From an uncultured Sphingomonadaceae bacterium (GTDB lineage Bacteria > Pseudomonadota > Alphaproteobacteria > Sphingomonadales > Sphingomonadaceae), in assembly GCA_947504025.1 (NCBI GenBank), contig CANNFX010000004.1, positions 1 to 64,000 of the forward strand: 64,000 nucleotides of DNA. The letters are read 5' to 3'. The translations under genes were made by a program, and so were the position numbers. The stretch's first letter is position 1, and each line of letters begins with the position of its first letter. Shown here one piece after another: positions 8,958 to 18,632 of this stretch. The notes under the pieces are model-generated. The model made no database searches and was not told where the DNA came from. It saw only the letters and a program-made list of their open reading frames with translations.

Positions 8958-9557
8958 ATGGGCCGCCCTGCCGACGAGGCAAAGCGTAAGGCCATAGTGG
9001 AGGCGGCTTCAGCGATGTTTTTCGACGTCGGTTTCGCCGCTACTGCAATTGAGCAAGTTGCTGCAAAGGCGGGTGTTTCCAAGGTCACCGTGTATAATCA
9101 TTTCGGTGACAAGCGCGGGTTGTTTATCGCTACGGTCCAAAGTGAGTGCGAAAGGATGCGAGGACATTTTTCGCTGGACCTGACGCAGACGGGCGATCTT
9201 CGGCAACGTTTGCTTGAACTTGGAGAGGCAATGAGCGCGTTTTTGGCACGGCCCGAAATGACTCGATTCGAAGTACGGATTGCTGCTGAAACCGAGCATT
9301 CTCCCGAAATCGGCCGATCTTTTCTCGACGCAGGCCCGCGCAACATGCGGGCTGAATTTGCGGCGATGTTGGGTCATGAGGTTGAGTGCGGGCGACTGGA
9401 TATCGAAGATTTGTCTCTGGCGGCGGAGCAGTTTGTATCAATGTGCAAGGGCTTCGGCGATCTTGAGCGACGGTTCGGGGCCGGAATTGATGACGAGCGC
9501 AATCGCGAACGGATCGAAGGCGGTGTTGATGTCTTCCTCAAGGCGTATGGTGTCTGA
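8958..9557 (+). CDS. TetR-family transcriptional regulator
   Basis: About 199 residues from ATG 8958, which has an AGGGA site about a dozen bases upstream; an in-frame TTG at 8904 would add 18 residues and run into the operator, so it is less likely. The N-terminal helix-turn-helix (AIEQVAAKAGVSKVTVYNHF, about 29-50) is typical of TetR/AcrR. The C-terminal ligand domain resembles that of AcrR-like regulators (TetR_C_33-like). It is divergent from the ABC exporter operon and probably represses it and itself, released by the exported compound or a precursor. Confidence 0.9.
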   Translation: MGRPADEAKRKAIVEAASAMFFDVGFAATAIEQVAAKAGVSKVTVYNHFGDKRGLFIATVQSECERMRGHFSLDLTQTGDLRQRLLELGEAMSAFLARPEMTRFEVRIAAETEHSPEIGRSFLDAGPRNMRAEFAAMLGHEVECGRLDIEDLSLAAEQFVSMCKGFGDLERRFGAGIDDERNRERIEGGVDVFLKAYGV

Positions 9558-9641
9558 AAATCAGCAGGTTTCGATTTGGGGCGTTATCTTGCCATTCACC
9601 CTCGCGCCCCTACATTGGTGGGTGAAAAGGAATCTTAGCCG

Positions 9642-11591
9642 ATGAATGACGAAAATGAACCGCAAGCACCCAATCCGTGGATCAAGAGCCTTATGGTCTG
9701 GGGCGGCATCTTCATGGCGTTGCTGCTGGTCGTCACCATGTTCGGCAATCAGGGTGCTGCGCCTGGCCAAGAACTGCCCTATTCGCAGTTTCGCAATAAG
9801 GTAGCTGAAGGGTCGGTGAAGAGCGTTTCCATTGCGCCTGACAAAATCACCGGCACGCTCGAAAATGGCGAGGCCTTCACCACGATTCCGGTCGCTGATG
9901 ACGCATCGCTGACCAAACTGCTCGAAGACAATAAGGTCGAGTTTGCGGGCGCTGCTGCAGAAGAACGCGGCATGCTGCTGTTTATTCTTCTCCAGTCACT
10001 GCCATTCCTGTTGATCCTGGGCATCGCGTTTTTCGCGCTGCGTCAGGTCCAGAAGGGCGGCGGCGCTGGCGGCGCGATGGGCTTCGGCAAATCGAAGGCC
10101 AAGATGCTGACGGAAAAGCAGGGCAAGGTCACTTTCGAAGATGTCGCAGGCATCGACGAAGCCCGCGAAGAGCTCGAGGAAATCGTCGAATTTCTGAAAG
10201 ATCCGCACCGTTTCTCCAAACTTGGCGGCATGATCCCCAAGGGCGCGCTGCTGGTCGGTTCCCCCGGTACCGGTAAGACATTGCTGGCGCGTGCCATTGC
10301 TGGCGAAGCTGGCGTGCCGTTCTTCACGATTTCCGGTTCAGACTTCGTTGAAATGTTCGTCGGCGTCGGCGCAAGCCGCGTGCGTGACATGTTCGAACAG
10401 GCGAAGAAGAACGCGCCTTGCATCCTGTTCATCGACGAAATCGATGCTGTTGGCCGTTCGCGCGGACATGGCCTCGGCAATTCGAATGACGAGCGCGAGC
10501 AGACACTCAATCAGCTGCTGGTTGAGATGGATGGTTTTGAAGCCAATGAAGGCATCATCATAATCGCCGCGACCAACCGTCCTGACGTGCTTGACCCCGC
10601 GCTGCTGCGTCCGGGCCGGTTCGACCGCCAGATTGTTGTGCCGATCCCCGACATTGATGGCCGCGAGAAAATCCTGGCCGTCCACATGAAGAAGGTTCCG
10701 CTGGCACCAGACGTCAATTCGCGCACCATTGCGCGCGGTACGCCGGGTTTCTCCGGCGCAGATCTTGCCAACCTCGTCAACGAAGCTGCCTTGCTGGCGG
10801 CCCGCCGTAACAAGCGGCTGGTTGCGATGCAGGAGTTCGAGGATGCAAAGGATAAGGTCATGATGGGCACAGAGCGGCGCTCGATGGTCATGACCGACGA
10901 TGAGAAGAAGATGACCGCCTATCACGAGGCTGGCCACGCGCTTGTCTCGTTGAATGAGGAAGCATCTGACCCGATCCACAAGGCAACGATCATCCCGCGC
11001 GGCCGCGCATTGGGCATGGTCATGCGCCTTCCGGAGCGGGACAATTACTCTTATCACCGCGATAAAATGCACGCTAACCTTGCTGTTTCTATGGGCGGCC
11101 GCGTGGCTGAAGAAGTTATCTTCGGCCATAGCAAAGTGTCGAGCGGTGCGTCTTCGGACATCCAATACGCCACCGACTTGGCGCGCAACATGGTCACGAA
11201 ATGGGGCATGTCGGACAAGCTTGGCCCGCTCCAGTACGAGGCGAGCCAAGAAGGCTATCTTGGCATGGGCCAAACCAGCCGCACGATGGGCGGCGCGGAA
11301 ACAAACAAGCTGATCGATGCCGAAATCAAGGCGCTCGTCGATGGCGGGCTGAAGCGCGCGACCGACATCCTGACCGAGCAGGAAGACAAGCTTCACCTGC
11401 TGGCACAAGCGATGCTCGAATATGAAACGCTGACCGGCGATGAAATCAACGAGCTCATGGAAAGCGGCAAAATTGACCGTCCTGACGAACCCAAAGGCCC
11501 CGTCATTAACGTGCCTAAGCATGGCAGCGCCGTGCCCAAGGCAGGCAAGAAGTTCGGCGGATCAAGTGATACGGCTCCGCAAGGAAGCTAA
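9642..11591 (+). CDS. ftsH: ATP-dependent zinc metalloprotease FtsH
   Basis: 649 residues, the normal length. Two membrane helices (about 17-37 and 108-127) flank a small periplasmic domain. The AAA module has Walker A GSPGTGKT near 206, Walker [11 protein letters not shown] and the pore motif FVG. The zinc site HEAGH is near 428. FtsH degrades misfolded membrane proteins and regulatory proteins such as LpxC or sigma-32 in other bacteria. The C-terminus is longer and basic/Gly-rich, as usual in alphaproteobacteria. Single gene followed by a terminator. Confidence 0.98.
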   Translation: MNDENEPQAPNPWIKSLMVWGGIFMALLLVVTMFGNQGAAPGQELPYSQFRNKVAEGSVKSVSIAPDKITGTLENGEAFTTIPVADDASLTKLLEDNKVEFAGAAAEERGMLLFILLQSLPFLLILGIAFFALRQVQKGGGAGGAMGFGKSKAKMLTEKQGKVTFEDVAGIDEAREELEEIVEFLKDPHRFSKLGGMIPKGALLVGSPGTGKTLLARAIAGEAGVPFFTISGSDFVEMFVGVGASRVRDMFEQAKKNAPCILFIDEIDAVGRSRGHGLGNSNDEREQTLNQLLVEMDGFEANEGIIIIAATNRPDVLDPALLRPGRFDRQIVVPIPDIDGREKILAVHMKKVPLAPDVNSRTIARGTPGFSGADLANLVNEAALLAARRNKRLVAMQEFEDAKDKVMMGTERRSMVMTDDEKKMTAYHEAGHALVSLNEEASDPIHKATIIPRGRALGMVMRLPERDNYSYHRDKMHANLAVSMGGRVAEEVIFGHSKVSSGASSDIQYATDLARNMVTKWGMSDKLGPLQYEASQEGYLGMGQTSRTMGGAETNKLIDAEIKALVDGGLKRATDILTEQEDKLHLLAQAMLEYETLTGDEINELMESGKIDRPDEPKGPVINVPKHGSAVPKAGKKFGGSSDTAPQGS

Positions 11592-11609
11592 GCGGTCCGA
11601 CAGCAGTTC

Positions 11610-11645
11610 AAAAAGGCCCTTCTCGGAAGCGGGAGGGGCCTTTTA
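11610..11645. terminator. Bidirectional terminator between ftsH and the DUF3667 gene
   Basis: Stem AAAAGGCCC (11611-11619) pairs with GGGCCTTTT (11636-11644), with partial pairing continuing into the loop. The A-run before and T-run after let it work in both directions. It overlaps the stop codon of the leftward DUF3667 gene. Confidence 0.85.
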
Positions 11646-12722
11646 TGTGCCGACTACCAGTGTCAGCCCAACTATAAATAGCGCAATTGCGATCCAGCAG
11701 AATATGCTGGTTGCAACCAGCCGCCAGATCGCGCCGAAACGGCCCAGACCGTAAGTTCCGCGCAATTGCCGGTAAAGATGGAACGGGGCAAACAGCAAAA
11801 ACACCCCGCCGATGGGCCCCCAGCCAACATAGGCAAACACACTCATCAGGGCGACAAGCGTGATCATAAAAGCCATGGAGTATGTCACGAAGACCGTGTG
11901 ATCATACATCCGGAACTTGCGACTAAAGGGAAACAGCAACCACATGAAGGGCACGCTCAGCGGGATCAGCAGCCAGCTAAATTTATACGCATTGGTTTGC
12001 AGCTTATAAATCAGTAGCTGCGGGTTCTTTTTGGCTTTCTGCCACGCCTCGTTGATCGCTGATTCCGAAACCGCGCCGCTCACCTGCAGCTCGGGTCCGG
12101 CGGCGTCCACCTCCGTCCCGGAAAGTTCGAGCAATTCCTTGACCGCAGTTCGCTGCACTTGCAGTCCCGCAATTTCTTCTTTGATTTCAGCCTCAAGTTC
12201 ACTGCCCGGCGTCGCGGTCGCAAGCTTGGTTTCGGCTTTCTGGAGCTCGAAGCCGGCCGCCTCATAGGTATCCTGCATTTCCGACGAAGTGTTGGGTTCC
12301 AGTCCCTCGCTCCACTGCACTGCGCCGCCGAATGCATTGAATACCGCGAAAGTTAGAAAAACCACGAACAGAAACAGCGCAATCGGCGAGACATATTTGG
12401 CGCGCTTGCCTTCGATATACTCGCGCGTCAGCCGGCCGGGGCTGAGCAGCCATACCGGTAATGTGCGCCATAACTTGCCTTCAAAATGAAGCACACCGTG
12501 CAGCAGGTCGTGGAAAAATGCGCTGAGTGTGCGGTGAATATGCGCGCGTTGACCGCAGGAGTGACAATGCGCTCCGATCAGAGCAGTGCCGCAGTTAAGG
12601 CAGGCCTGCTCCGACGTATGACCGTCCTCACCGGGCTTCGCACCATCGGCACCGGGTTCCACGGCGTGAGCGGTCACGGCGCCTTGCACCAACCCACCGA
12701 TTGCCTCGGGAATGTCACTCAC
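11643..12722 (-). CDS. DUF3667 zinc-ribbon membrane protein
   Basis: 359 residues from a GTG at 12722 with a GGAGGA site seven bases upstream; a longer start at 12779 lacks such a site. An N-terminal zinc ribbon (Cys41, 44, 53, 56: CLNC and CHSC) precedes the DUF3667 core (LHFEGKLWRTLPVWLLSPG, then REYIEGKRAKYVSP) and a membrane helix. A charged coiled-coil of about 70 residues and three C-terminal helices follow. Function unknown. The start overlaps the end of the methyltransferase gene by eight bases, so the two are probably co-expressed. Confidence 0.85.
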   Translation of the reverse strand: MSDIPEAIGGLVQGAVTAHAVEPGADGAKPGEDGHTSEQACLNCGTALIGAHCHSCGQRAHIHRTLSAFFHDLLHGVLHFEGKLWRTLPVWLLSPGRLTREYIEGKRAKYVSPIALFLFVVFLTFAVFNAFGGAVQWSEGLEPNTSSEMQDTYEAAGFELQKAETKLATATPGSELEAEIKEEIAGLQVQRTAVKELLELSGTEVDAAGPELQVSGAVSESAINEAWQKAKKNPQLLIYKLQTNAYKFSWLLIPLSVPFMWLLFPFSRKFRMYDHTVFVTYSMAFMITLVALMSVFAYVGWGPIGGVFLLFAPFHLYRQLRGTYGLGRFGAIWRLVATSIFCWIAIALFIVGLTLVVGT

Positions 12723-13446
12723 TGCTAGTCCTCCTGCCGCTCGCCAAAGCCATTTGCGTTGGCATGAGATCGCTTCCAAGCGTAACCAACCGGTTCGGTA
12801 TAGAGCGGGCTAGTGACCGTTTCCAACCTTCGCCCATCTCGTGTTGGGTATAATGAACAAAGGCATCACCTGTCACATCGCGAACTTGCTCAAAGTGGCG
12901 CAACAACATGCGGCGCAATTTGAAGCCGGTCATCGGATAGCAATCATAATACGCTCCTTTGCCCGATGACCTTATCATTCTGTCGGCTAGCCCGCGCGGA
13001 AGGGCCCCCAAAAACGGCAGGCCATAATGTGGTTCAACCGGAGCCCATTGGTTCGGCACTGCGATATACAGCGTCCCTTGCGGCCTTAGGCAGCGCCGGA
13101 TTTCACGCAGAATTTGGTCCTGAGCAGGCCGGTCCCCGACATGTTCGATGACGTGATTGAAGATCACCGCATCGAAGCTGTTGTTATCAAAAGGGAGCTG
13201 TGGGCCACCGATTTGCTTAAATTCGATGTCGCGCGGAATGAACTCGTCTGCAGAGCGGTCGGCTGCGACCAGCGAGCGGACGCGCGGGGCGAAATAGGAT
13301 GAGAGAATGCCCGAACCAGAGCCTAGATCAAGGCAGTCTGCCGCCGTCAGATCAACTTGCTGCCCCAGCAAGACCTCGATCTTGCGCGCTTTGGCAGTGC
13401 GGCCTGCAAGATCAGAATCTGCAAAACCGCGCGGTTCGTTGTTCAT
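12715..13446 (-). CDS. Class I SAM-dependent methyltransferase
   Basis: 243 residues. SAM-binding motif I is visible as CLDLGSGSGILSSYF, followed by an acidic residue at the end of strand 2 (VAADRS) and motif IV-like DAVIFNHVIEHVGD. These place it in the Methyltransf_11/UbiG-like group, acting on a small molecule or lipid. The substrate cannot be read from the sequence. It lies just upstream of, and overlaps, the DUF3667 gene. Confidence 0.85.
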   Translation of the reverse strand: MNNEPRGFADSDLAGRTAKARKIEVLLGQQVDLTAADCLDLGSGSGILSSYFAPRVRSLVAADRSADEFIPRDIEFKQIGGPQLPFDNNSFDAVIFNHVIEHVGDRPAQDQILREIRRCLRPQGTLYIAVPNQWAPVEPHYGLPFLGALPRGLADRMIRSSGKGAYYDCYPMTGFKLRRMLLRHFEQVRDVTGDAFVHYTQHEMGEGWKRSLARSIPNRLVTLGSDLMPTQMALASGRRTSSE

Positions 13447-13523
13447 GATGGTCCCCTCGTCAACGATCTATAGGGGTGGGCTTCCGTTCCCGTCGAGATG
13501 TAACCGCCAGCGTTCACCAAAAG

Positions 13524-13552
13524 AAAAAGGGCCACATTGCTGCGGCCCTTTT
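13524..13552 (-). terminator. Rho-independent terminator after rpoZ
   Basis: Stem AAAAGGGCC (13525-13533) with GGCCCTTTT (13544-13552) and a 10-base loop. On the minus strand it is followed by a T-rich run, 24 bases beyond the rpoZ stop codon. Confidence 0.85.
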
Positions 13553-13575
13553 CAAACATTATATGTCAGGCCGAA

Positions 13576-13920
13576 TTAGCCGTCGTAATCGGAACCGATC
13601 GAAGTCGAACGAGCTGGAGCCGATGCGGTGATCCGCAGCGCTTCTGCCGACTGGCTGAGTGAACCGATTTCATCCGCATCTTCTTCATCGTCAGGCAGCA
13701 CGCGCTGCAGGCCGAGGATGATGCTTTCTTTCAGAACTTTTGGCTTCACCGTCTGTTCGGCGATTTCGCGCAGAGCTACGACCGGGTTTTTATCACGGTC
13801 ACGTTCGATGGTGAGTTCGGCACCGCCGGACATTTCACGGGCACGTTGGCCAGCAAGTAAAACGAGGTCGAAACGGTTTGGAACCTTATCGACACAATCT
13901 TCGACGGTAACGCGCGCCAT
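13576..13920 (-). CDS. rpoZ: RNA polymerase omega subunit
   Basis: 114 residues from ATG 13920 (MARVTVEDC), which has GGAG six bases upstream. The start [20 protein letters not shown] and the helix with RAREMSGG are the omega signature. Omega binds the beta-prime C-terminus and helps assemble RNA polymerase. The C-terminal 40 residues are acidic then Ser/Ala-rich, common in alphaproteobacterial omega. Single gene with its own terminator. Confidence 0.97.
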   Translation of the reverse strand: MARVTVEDCVDKVPNRFDLVLLAGQRAREMSGGAELTIERDRDKNPVVALREIAEQTVKPKVLKESIILGLQRVLPDDEEDADEIGSLSQSAEALRITASAPARSTSIGSDYDG

Positions 13921-14062
13921 GGGCACTCCGATAATTCTTGTGTTGCGGGATTGACTGCCAAATAGGGTTGGCGCGCCCGAGAGTCAAGGAAATCGGGTGT
14001 GCCTGACCACGGGCAAGTCTGCAGGCTTGCGCCGCCAGCGCCTCGGGCCCTAGAGGCAGTGC

Positions 14063-15259
14063 ATGACCGGAACGGAACCTGTAGTGCAGGGTGAAAATGC
14101 AGAAATTGCGATCTGGCAGGATCCGGTGCCTTTTGAGGCCGCAGTGCAGGGCCTGTCGTTTACATTTTATCCTTCGGGCCGGGATCGCTTGGAGCGGCTC
14201 CTTAACCTGATTGGCGAGGCGCAAAGCTCCATCAAGCTCTGCTTCTACATTTTTGCACATGATGACACGGGTATCCGCGTTCGTGATGCGTTGGTTGATG
14301 CGGCGAGGCGCGGGGTCGCAGTCACACTGATTATCGATAGTTTTGGTGCAACAGCCGGCGATGATTTTTTTGCAGTTTTGACCGAAGCCGGAGGAAGTTA
14401 CAGCAAATTCAGCCCTCGTTGGTCCCAGCGTTATCTGATCAGGAATCATCAAAAGATTGTCATCGCTGACAATGAAACGGCGATGATCGGCGGGTTTAAT
14501 GTCGAACATGACTATTTCGCTCCGCCTGAAGAAAATGGCTGGCACGACCTTGGCCTTACGTTGACCGGGGAGGCCGTGGACGGCCTCGTTAGCTGGTTCG
14601 ACCAGTTGGAGCGCTGGACCTCTGATCCCAAAGCGAACTGGCGGGCGATGTACCGCATGATTCGGCAGTGGGACGCTGGGACGGGATCGGTGCGCTGGCT
14701 TATCGGTGGCCCGACGCAGGGGTGGTCGAGCTGGGCCAAATGCGTCGGTCAAGATCTCAAGCATGGCGAACAGCTCGATATGATGATGGCCTATTTCAGT
14801 CCGTCACCCAGCTTGCTGCGCCGGATTGGCCGGATTTCGAAATATGGCGAAGCCCGGCTGGTGATGGCGGGAAAGTCTGACAATGGCGCCACTTTGGGTG
14901 CGACTCGTGCACTTTATTCCTACCTGCTCAAACGCGGTGCGCAGATATATGAATTCCAGCCCTGCAAACTACATGCGAAGATGATCGTGCTGGATGATGC
15001 AGTTTATGTCGGAAGCGCCAATTTCGACATGCGCAGTCTGTTTCTAAACCTAGAACTTGTGCTGCGGATCGAGGATAAACAGCTCGCCGATACGATGCGC
15101 GCATATCTGGCGAAGCATGTTCCTGTCAGCGAACATATTACCGCCGAAAGCCATCGCCGCGATGCAACGCTGGCCAAGCGTATCAAATGGGCGGTCAGCT
15201 GGTTTCTGGTCACTGTCGTCGACTACACGGTCACCCGCAGGCTGAACCTGGGGCTCTGA
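14063..15259 (+). CDS. Phospholipase D-like protein, probable cardiolipin synthase
   Basis: 398 residues with two HKD motifs: HQKIVIAD (His129) followed by GGFN, and HAKMIVLD (His304) followed by GSANFDMRS. These form one active site in PLD enzymes. The second motif with FDMRS is typical of bacterial cardiolipin synthases, which join phosphatidylglycerol molecules. Unlike ClsA it has no N-terminal membrane helices, so it is closer to the ClsB type. Convergent with dnaB, two bases apart. Confidence 0.88.
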   Translation: MTGTEPVVQGENAEIAIWQDPVPFEAAVQGLSFTFYPSGRDRLERLLNLIGEAQSSIKLCFYIFAHDDTGIRVRDALVDAARRGVAVTLIIDSFGATAGDDFFAVLTEAGGSYSKFSPRWSQRYLIRNHQKIVIADNETAMIGGFNVEHDYFAPPEENGWHDLGLTLTGEAVDGLVSWFDQLERWTSDPKANWRAMYRMIRQWDAGTGSVRWLIGGPTQGWSSWAKCVGQDLKHGEQLDMMMAYFSPSPSLLRRIGRISKYGEARLVMAGKSDNGATLGATRALYSYLLKRGAQIYEFQPCKLHAKMIVLDDAVYVGSANFDMRSLFLNLELVLRIEDKQLADTMRAYLAKHVPVSEHITAESHRRDATLAKRIKWAVSWFLVTVVDYTVTRRLNLGL

Positions 15260-15261
15260 CG

Positions 15262-16791
15262 CTAACTATATCCGCCTTGGTGCTCATCAGTGGCGAGGTC
15301 GGAGAATTTGGTGAAGCGCGGCTCGAAACGTAGGCGAACTTTGCCGGTAGAACCGTGACGCTGCTTTGCAACGATCAGTTCGGCGAGTCCGAACACCCGT
15401 TCCATTTCCGTCTGCCATGCAGAATGGGCCTCATGCGTTGCGGTATCGTCATCGCTCTGCGGAACTTTGGGTTCGCGCGCTGCGATATAGTAGTCCTCAC
15501 GGTATACGAACCAAACCATATCCGCGTCCTGCTCGATCGAACCTGATTCGCGTAGATCGGAGAGCATCGGGCGTTTATCCTCACGTTGCTCCACCGCACG
15601 GCTGAGCTGCGAAAGCGCGATCACCGGCACTTCGATTTCTTTGGCGAGGGTTTTAAGGCCGCGGCTAATCTCGGAAATCTCGTTCACGCGATTGTCGTTG
15701 GCGCGTCCGCTGCCTTGTAGCAGTTGCAGGTAATCTACCACGATCAAGCCAATATCGTGGCGCCGCTTTAATCGCCGTGCACGGGTGCGCAGCGCCGCGA
15801 TGGTAAGTGCAGGCGTGTCGTCGATAAATAGCGGCAATTCGGCCAAACGCTGGCTGGCAAAAGACAGTTGCTGGAATTCCTCGCGGCTGATTTTACCCAT
15901 GCGGAGGGCTTCGCTGGATATCTGGGCCGTTTCGGCCAGAATACGTGTGGCGAGCTGATCGCTCGACATTTCCAAGCTGAAAAACGCGACACCTGCGCCG
16001 ACAGATTTCTCAATACCGTCCTGCCGGTCACGCAATAGCCGCTCGGAGCAATTGAGCGCGATATTGGTCGCAAGCGAGGTCTTACCCATGCCCGGACGTC
16101 CGGCCAGGATGATCAAATCCGAATCGTGCAATCCGCCGATCTTCTCGTTGATGGATGTGAGGCCGGTGGTTTTGCCTGCAATGTGGCCGCCCGAATTGAG
16201 CGCGGTTTCGATCAAACCCAGCGCTTTGTGTGTCGCAATGCCGAAGCTCTCGGCTTCCTTATTGGTTGCGGCTCCTTCGGCGACAGCAAACAGTGCAGCC
16301 TCAGCTTCTTCGACCTGCGTCATAGGCTCGACGCTGTCGGACGTATCAAGCGCGCCTTCAACAAGGTTCCGGCCAACTGAAACCAATTCACGCAGTAAGG
16401 CGAGATCGTAAATCTGTTGAGCCAACTCTCGCGGAGCCAATAGGCCCTGACCGTCAGCGGTAAGGCGGGCGAGATAGGTAATGCCGCCCAGTTCCTTCAG
16501 CGCTTCGTCCGCCTCGAAATAGGGCTTGAGCGTGACCGGTGTGACCACAGCCGAGCGATCGAGCAAGGTCAGGATGCGTTCGTAAACCCGCGCATGGACC
16601 GGTTCGAAGAAATGCTCGGGCCGAATCGCCACGGGCAATTCCTCCATCACTCGGTTGTCGATCAGCACGGCACCAAGAAATGCTGCCTCCGCTTCCACGT
16701 TGGCGGGCAGCACGCGGCCCACGGCGTCTTTGGAATCGGATTTGTCGCCGGAGGCGTCAGGAGTGCGGATCATTAGGTCTTGGTCAGGCAT
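15262..16791 (-). CDS. dnaB: Replicative DNA helicase DnaB
   Basis: 509 residues from ATG 16791 (MPDQDL); longer in-frame starts are possible but the family begins near here. The N-terminal primase-binding domain (EAEAAFLGAVLIDNRVMEEL) is followed by a RecA-like motor with Walker A GRPGMGKTS, Walker B LIVVDYLQLL and the QLSRAVEQR / DLRESGSIEQDAD loop. DnaB is the hexameric helicase that unwinds DNA at the fork and recruits primase. No intein is visible. UPF0262 is divergent from it. Confidence 0.98.
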   Translation of the reverse strand: MPDQDLMIRTPDASGDKSDSKDAVGRVLPANVEAEAAFLGAVLIDNRVMEELPVAIRPEHFFEPVHARVYERILTLLDRSAVVTPVTLKPYFEADEALKELGGITYLARLTADGQGLLAPRELAQQIYDLALLRELVSVGRNLVEGALDTSDSVEPMTQVEEAEAALFAVAEGAATNKEAESFGIATHKALGLIETALNSGGHIAGKTTGLTSINEKIGGLHDSDLIILAGRPGMGKTSLATNIALNCSERLLRDRQDGIEKSVGAGVAFFSLEMSSDQLATRILAETAQISSEALRMGKISREEFQQLSFASQRLAELPLFIDDTPALTIAALRTRARRLKRRHDIGLIVVDYLQLLQGSGRANDNRVNEISEISRGLKTLAKEIEVPVIALSQLSRAVEQREDKRPMLSDLRESGSIEQDADMVWFVYREDYYIAAREPKVPQSDDDTATHEAHSAWQTEMERVFGLAELIVAKQRHGSTGKVRLRFEPRFTKFSDLATDEHQGGYS

Positions 16792-16946
16792 GGCAAGCCT
16801 AATGCGTGATGAGTGCGGCAAGGGGAAGGCAGTCTTGAAACACAAACGCGGACAGCTTTGTGCAAAACCCAAAAAGATTTTTTCCTGACCAAGTTCTCCT
16901 AGAAGACTTGCCGCATACCCTTCGCATCTGCGAAGGCATTTACTAC

Positions 16947-17429
16947 ATGGCCGAATACCGCATTTCCCATATCACGCTCGATGATGAGACGATCCTTTGG
17001 CGCAGCGCCGATGTGGAGCAGGAGCGGCGCGTGGCGATGTTCGATCTGATCGAGGAAAACACCTTCAAACCGCTTCGTTCCGCCGGGGCCGGGCATGACG
17101 GGCCGTATAAGTTGCATCTATCGGTTCCCGAAGGCCGCTTGTCATTGGTGATTTCGGATGACGGCGGGAGCGAGCTCGAAACGCTGCTGCTTGGGCTCGC
17201 GCGTTTCCGCCGGCCGATCCGCGAATATTTCGCGATTTGTGACAGTTATTATCAGGCGATCCGTCAGGCCACTGCTGCTGAAATCGAGACAATCGATATG
17301 GCCCGCCGCGGCGTGCATAATGGCGCTGCCGAACTGCTTATGGAGCGGCTGGAGGGGAAGGTCGAAACCGACTTTGCCACTGCAAGGCGCCTGTTCACTT
17401 TGATCTGCGTTCTGCATATCAAAGGCTGA
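16947..17429 (+). CDS. UPF0262 family protein
   Basis: 160 residues from ATG 16947 (MAEYRISHITLDD), with GAAGG about 10 bases upstream. The pattern RISHITLDD, ENTFKP and GPYKLHLSV is that of UPF0262, a conserved alphaproteobacterial family of unknown function. No membrane helix or signal. It begins a plus-strand series with the GH25-like gene 16 bp downstream and cdd after it. Confidence 0.9.
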   Translation: MAEYRISHITLDDETILWRSADVEQERRVAMFDLIEENTFKPLRSAGAGHDGPYKLHLSVPEGRLSLVISDDGGSELETLLLGLARFRRPIREYFAICDSYYQAIRQATAAEIETIDMARRGVHNGAAELLMERLEGKVETDFATARRLFTLICVLHIKG

Positions 17430-17445
17430 TTGGGGCGCAGGATAT

Positions 17446-18141
17446 ATGGCACGCAAAAAGAAACTCGGCAGCCGATTACGCTGGGCAGCGGCTGTGCTGT
17501 TGCTTGCGCTGCTGGCGGCCGGATTTGGCTGGTGGCATTTGATCAATTGGACTCCGGACCGGACGCAATATCCCGTGCAGGGCGTGTTGATCGGGGCGGG
17601 GGACGGTCAGCCTGATTTTCGCGCTCTTAAGGCAATCGGTGCAGACTTCGCTTATCTTGAGGCCAGCAGCGGTTCTGATGCGCAGGATGCTTCGTTTGCT
17701 CGCAATTATGCAGCCTCGCGCAAAGCAGGGCTGCGGGTTGGAGCGATCCACGCTTTCGACCCCTGTGTGCCAGCCGACGGCCAGTCAGCCAATTTTGTCA
17801 CTATTGTGCCGCGTGTAACCGATCTGCTGCCTCCGGCGATTGAGCTTGGCAAGAACACCGATGGTTGTGAAACCAAGGTCCGCGATGCTTCGGTGGAAAG
17901 TGAGCTGATGACCTTCGTCAATCAGGTCGAAAACCATGTCGGCAAGCCGGTGCTGCTGAAGATATCGCCAGAGTTCGAGGATCGCTTCGACTTTGCCGGA
18001 CGGTTCGAGCGCAACCTCTGGCTCACTCGCACGAGAATAGAGCCGACCTATGCAGGGCGGCCCTGGGCGCTATGGACAGCCAATGAAGGCTTGCGGAATG
18101 AAGCAGGCGAAACGCCAGTAAGATGGGTGGTGGTGAGATGA
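17446..18141 (+). CDS. GH25-fold (lysozyme-like) protein with missing catalytic acids
   Basis: 231 residues with a single N-terminal membrane anchor (about 12-31). The layout matches family 25 glycoside hydrolases: a QG start, DFRALKAIGADFAYLEAS, then ARNYAASRKAGLRVGAIHAF, then LPPAIEL, PVLLKIS and PWALWTAN. GH25 enzymes normally have GIDVS..QG, ATEG and a D-x-E motif. Here the positions read GVLIG, ASSG and IELGKN, so the catalytic acids seem lost. It is likely a pseudo-enzyme or binds cell-wall glycans without cutting them. It overlaps cdd by four bases (ATGA). Confidence 0.78.
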   Translation: MARKKKLGSRLRWAAAVLLLALLAAGFGWWHLINWTPDRTQYPVQGVLIGAGDGQPDFRALKAIGADFAYLEASSGSDAQDASFARNYAASRKAGLRVGAIHAFDPCVPADGQSANFVTIVPRVTDLLPPAIELGKNTDGCETKVRDASVESELMTFVNQVENHVGKPVLLKISPEFEDRFDFAGRFERNLWLTRTRIEPTYAGRPWALWTANEGLRNEAGETPVRWVVVR

Positions 18142-18545
18142 GCAATATGGACGATTTGGTATCTGCCGCACGCGAGGCCGCCAGCACTGCCTATGCCCCC
18201 TATTCGAACTTCCAGGTCGGCGCGGCGCTGCTGTTCGCCGATGGCAGCGTTGTAACCGGCGCGAATGTCGAAAACGCGAGCTACGGCTTGGGGCTCTGCG
18301 CCGAAACCGTCGCCGTGGCCAAGGCAATGTCCGGCGGCACGCGCGGCGGGCTTGAGGCTGTTGCGGTAACCGGCCCCGCACATGACCCCATAACCCCCTG
18401 CGGCCGTTGCCGCCAAGTGCTGAACGAACTGGCCGCGCTGGGCGGAACCGACCCCGATGTGCATTGCGCTGGCGCGGATGAAGTGATTACGGTGAAGCTG
18501 TCACAGCTCCTGCCGATGGCGTTTGGGCCGGATAGTTTGGTTTAG
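18138..18545 (+). CDS. cdd: Cytidine deaminase
   Basis: 135 residues. The ATG at 18138 overlaps the previous stop. The zinc site is complete: Cys54 and catalytic Glu56 in LCAET, and Cys88/Cys91 in PCGRC; NVENASYG precedes it as in tetrameric Cdd. It deaminates cytidine and deoxycytidine to uridine forms for pyrimidine salvage. Length is normal for the homotetrameric type. Confidence 0.95.
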   Translation: MSNMDDLVSAAREAASTAYAPYSNFQVGAALLFADGSVVTGANVENASYGLGLCAETVAVAKAMSGGTRGGLEAVAVTGPAHDPITPCGRCRQVLNELAALGGTDPDVHCAGADEVITVKLSQLLPMAFGPDSLV

Positions 18546-18632
18546 GGTTGGGATTCAGCTGCTGACACTGGCAGTGGTGAGGTATCATGCGGCCAAACCT
18601 TTGGGTGCGAGGACTCTCTCAAGGGGCAGCGG

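Noticed and set aside
10338..11522. Long open frame on the minus strand inside ftsH (394 residues)
   Set aside because: It is antisense to the strongly conserved ftsH gene, has no family features and no ribosome site; a codon-bias shadow.
13886..14764. 292-residue frame on the minus strand across rpoZ start and the PLD gene
   Set aside because: Overlaps two well-supported genes; composition Arg/His/Pro-rich, no domain.
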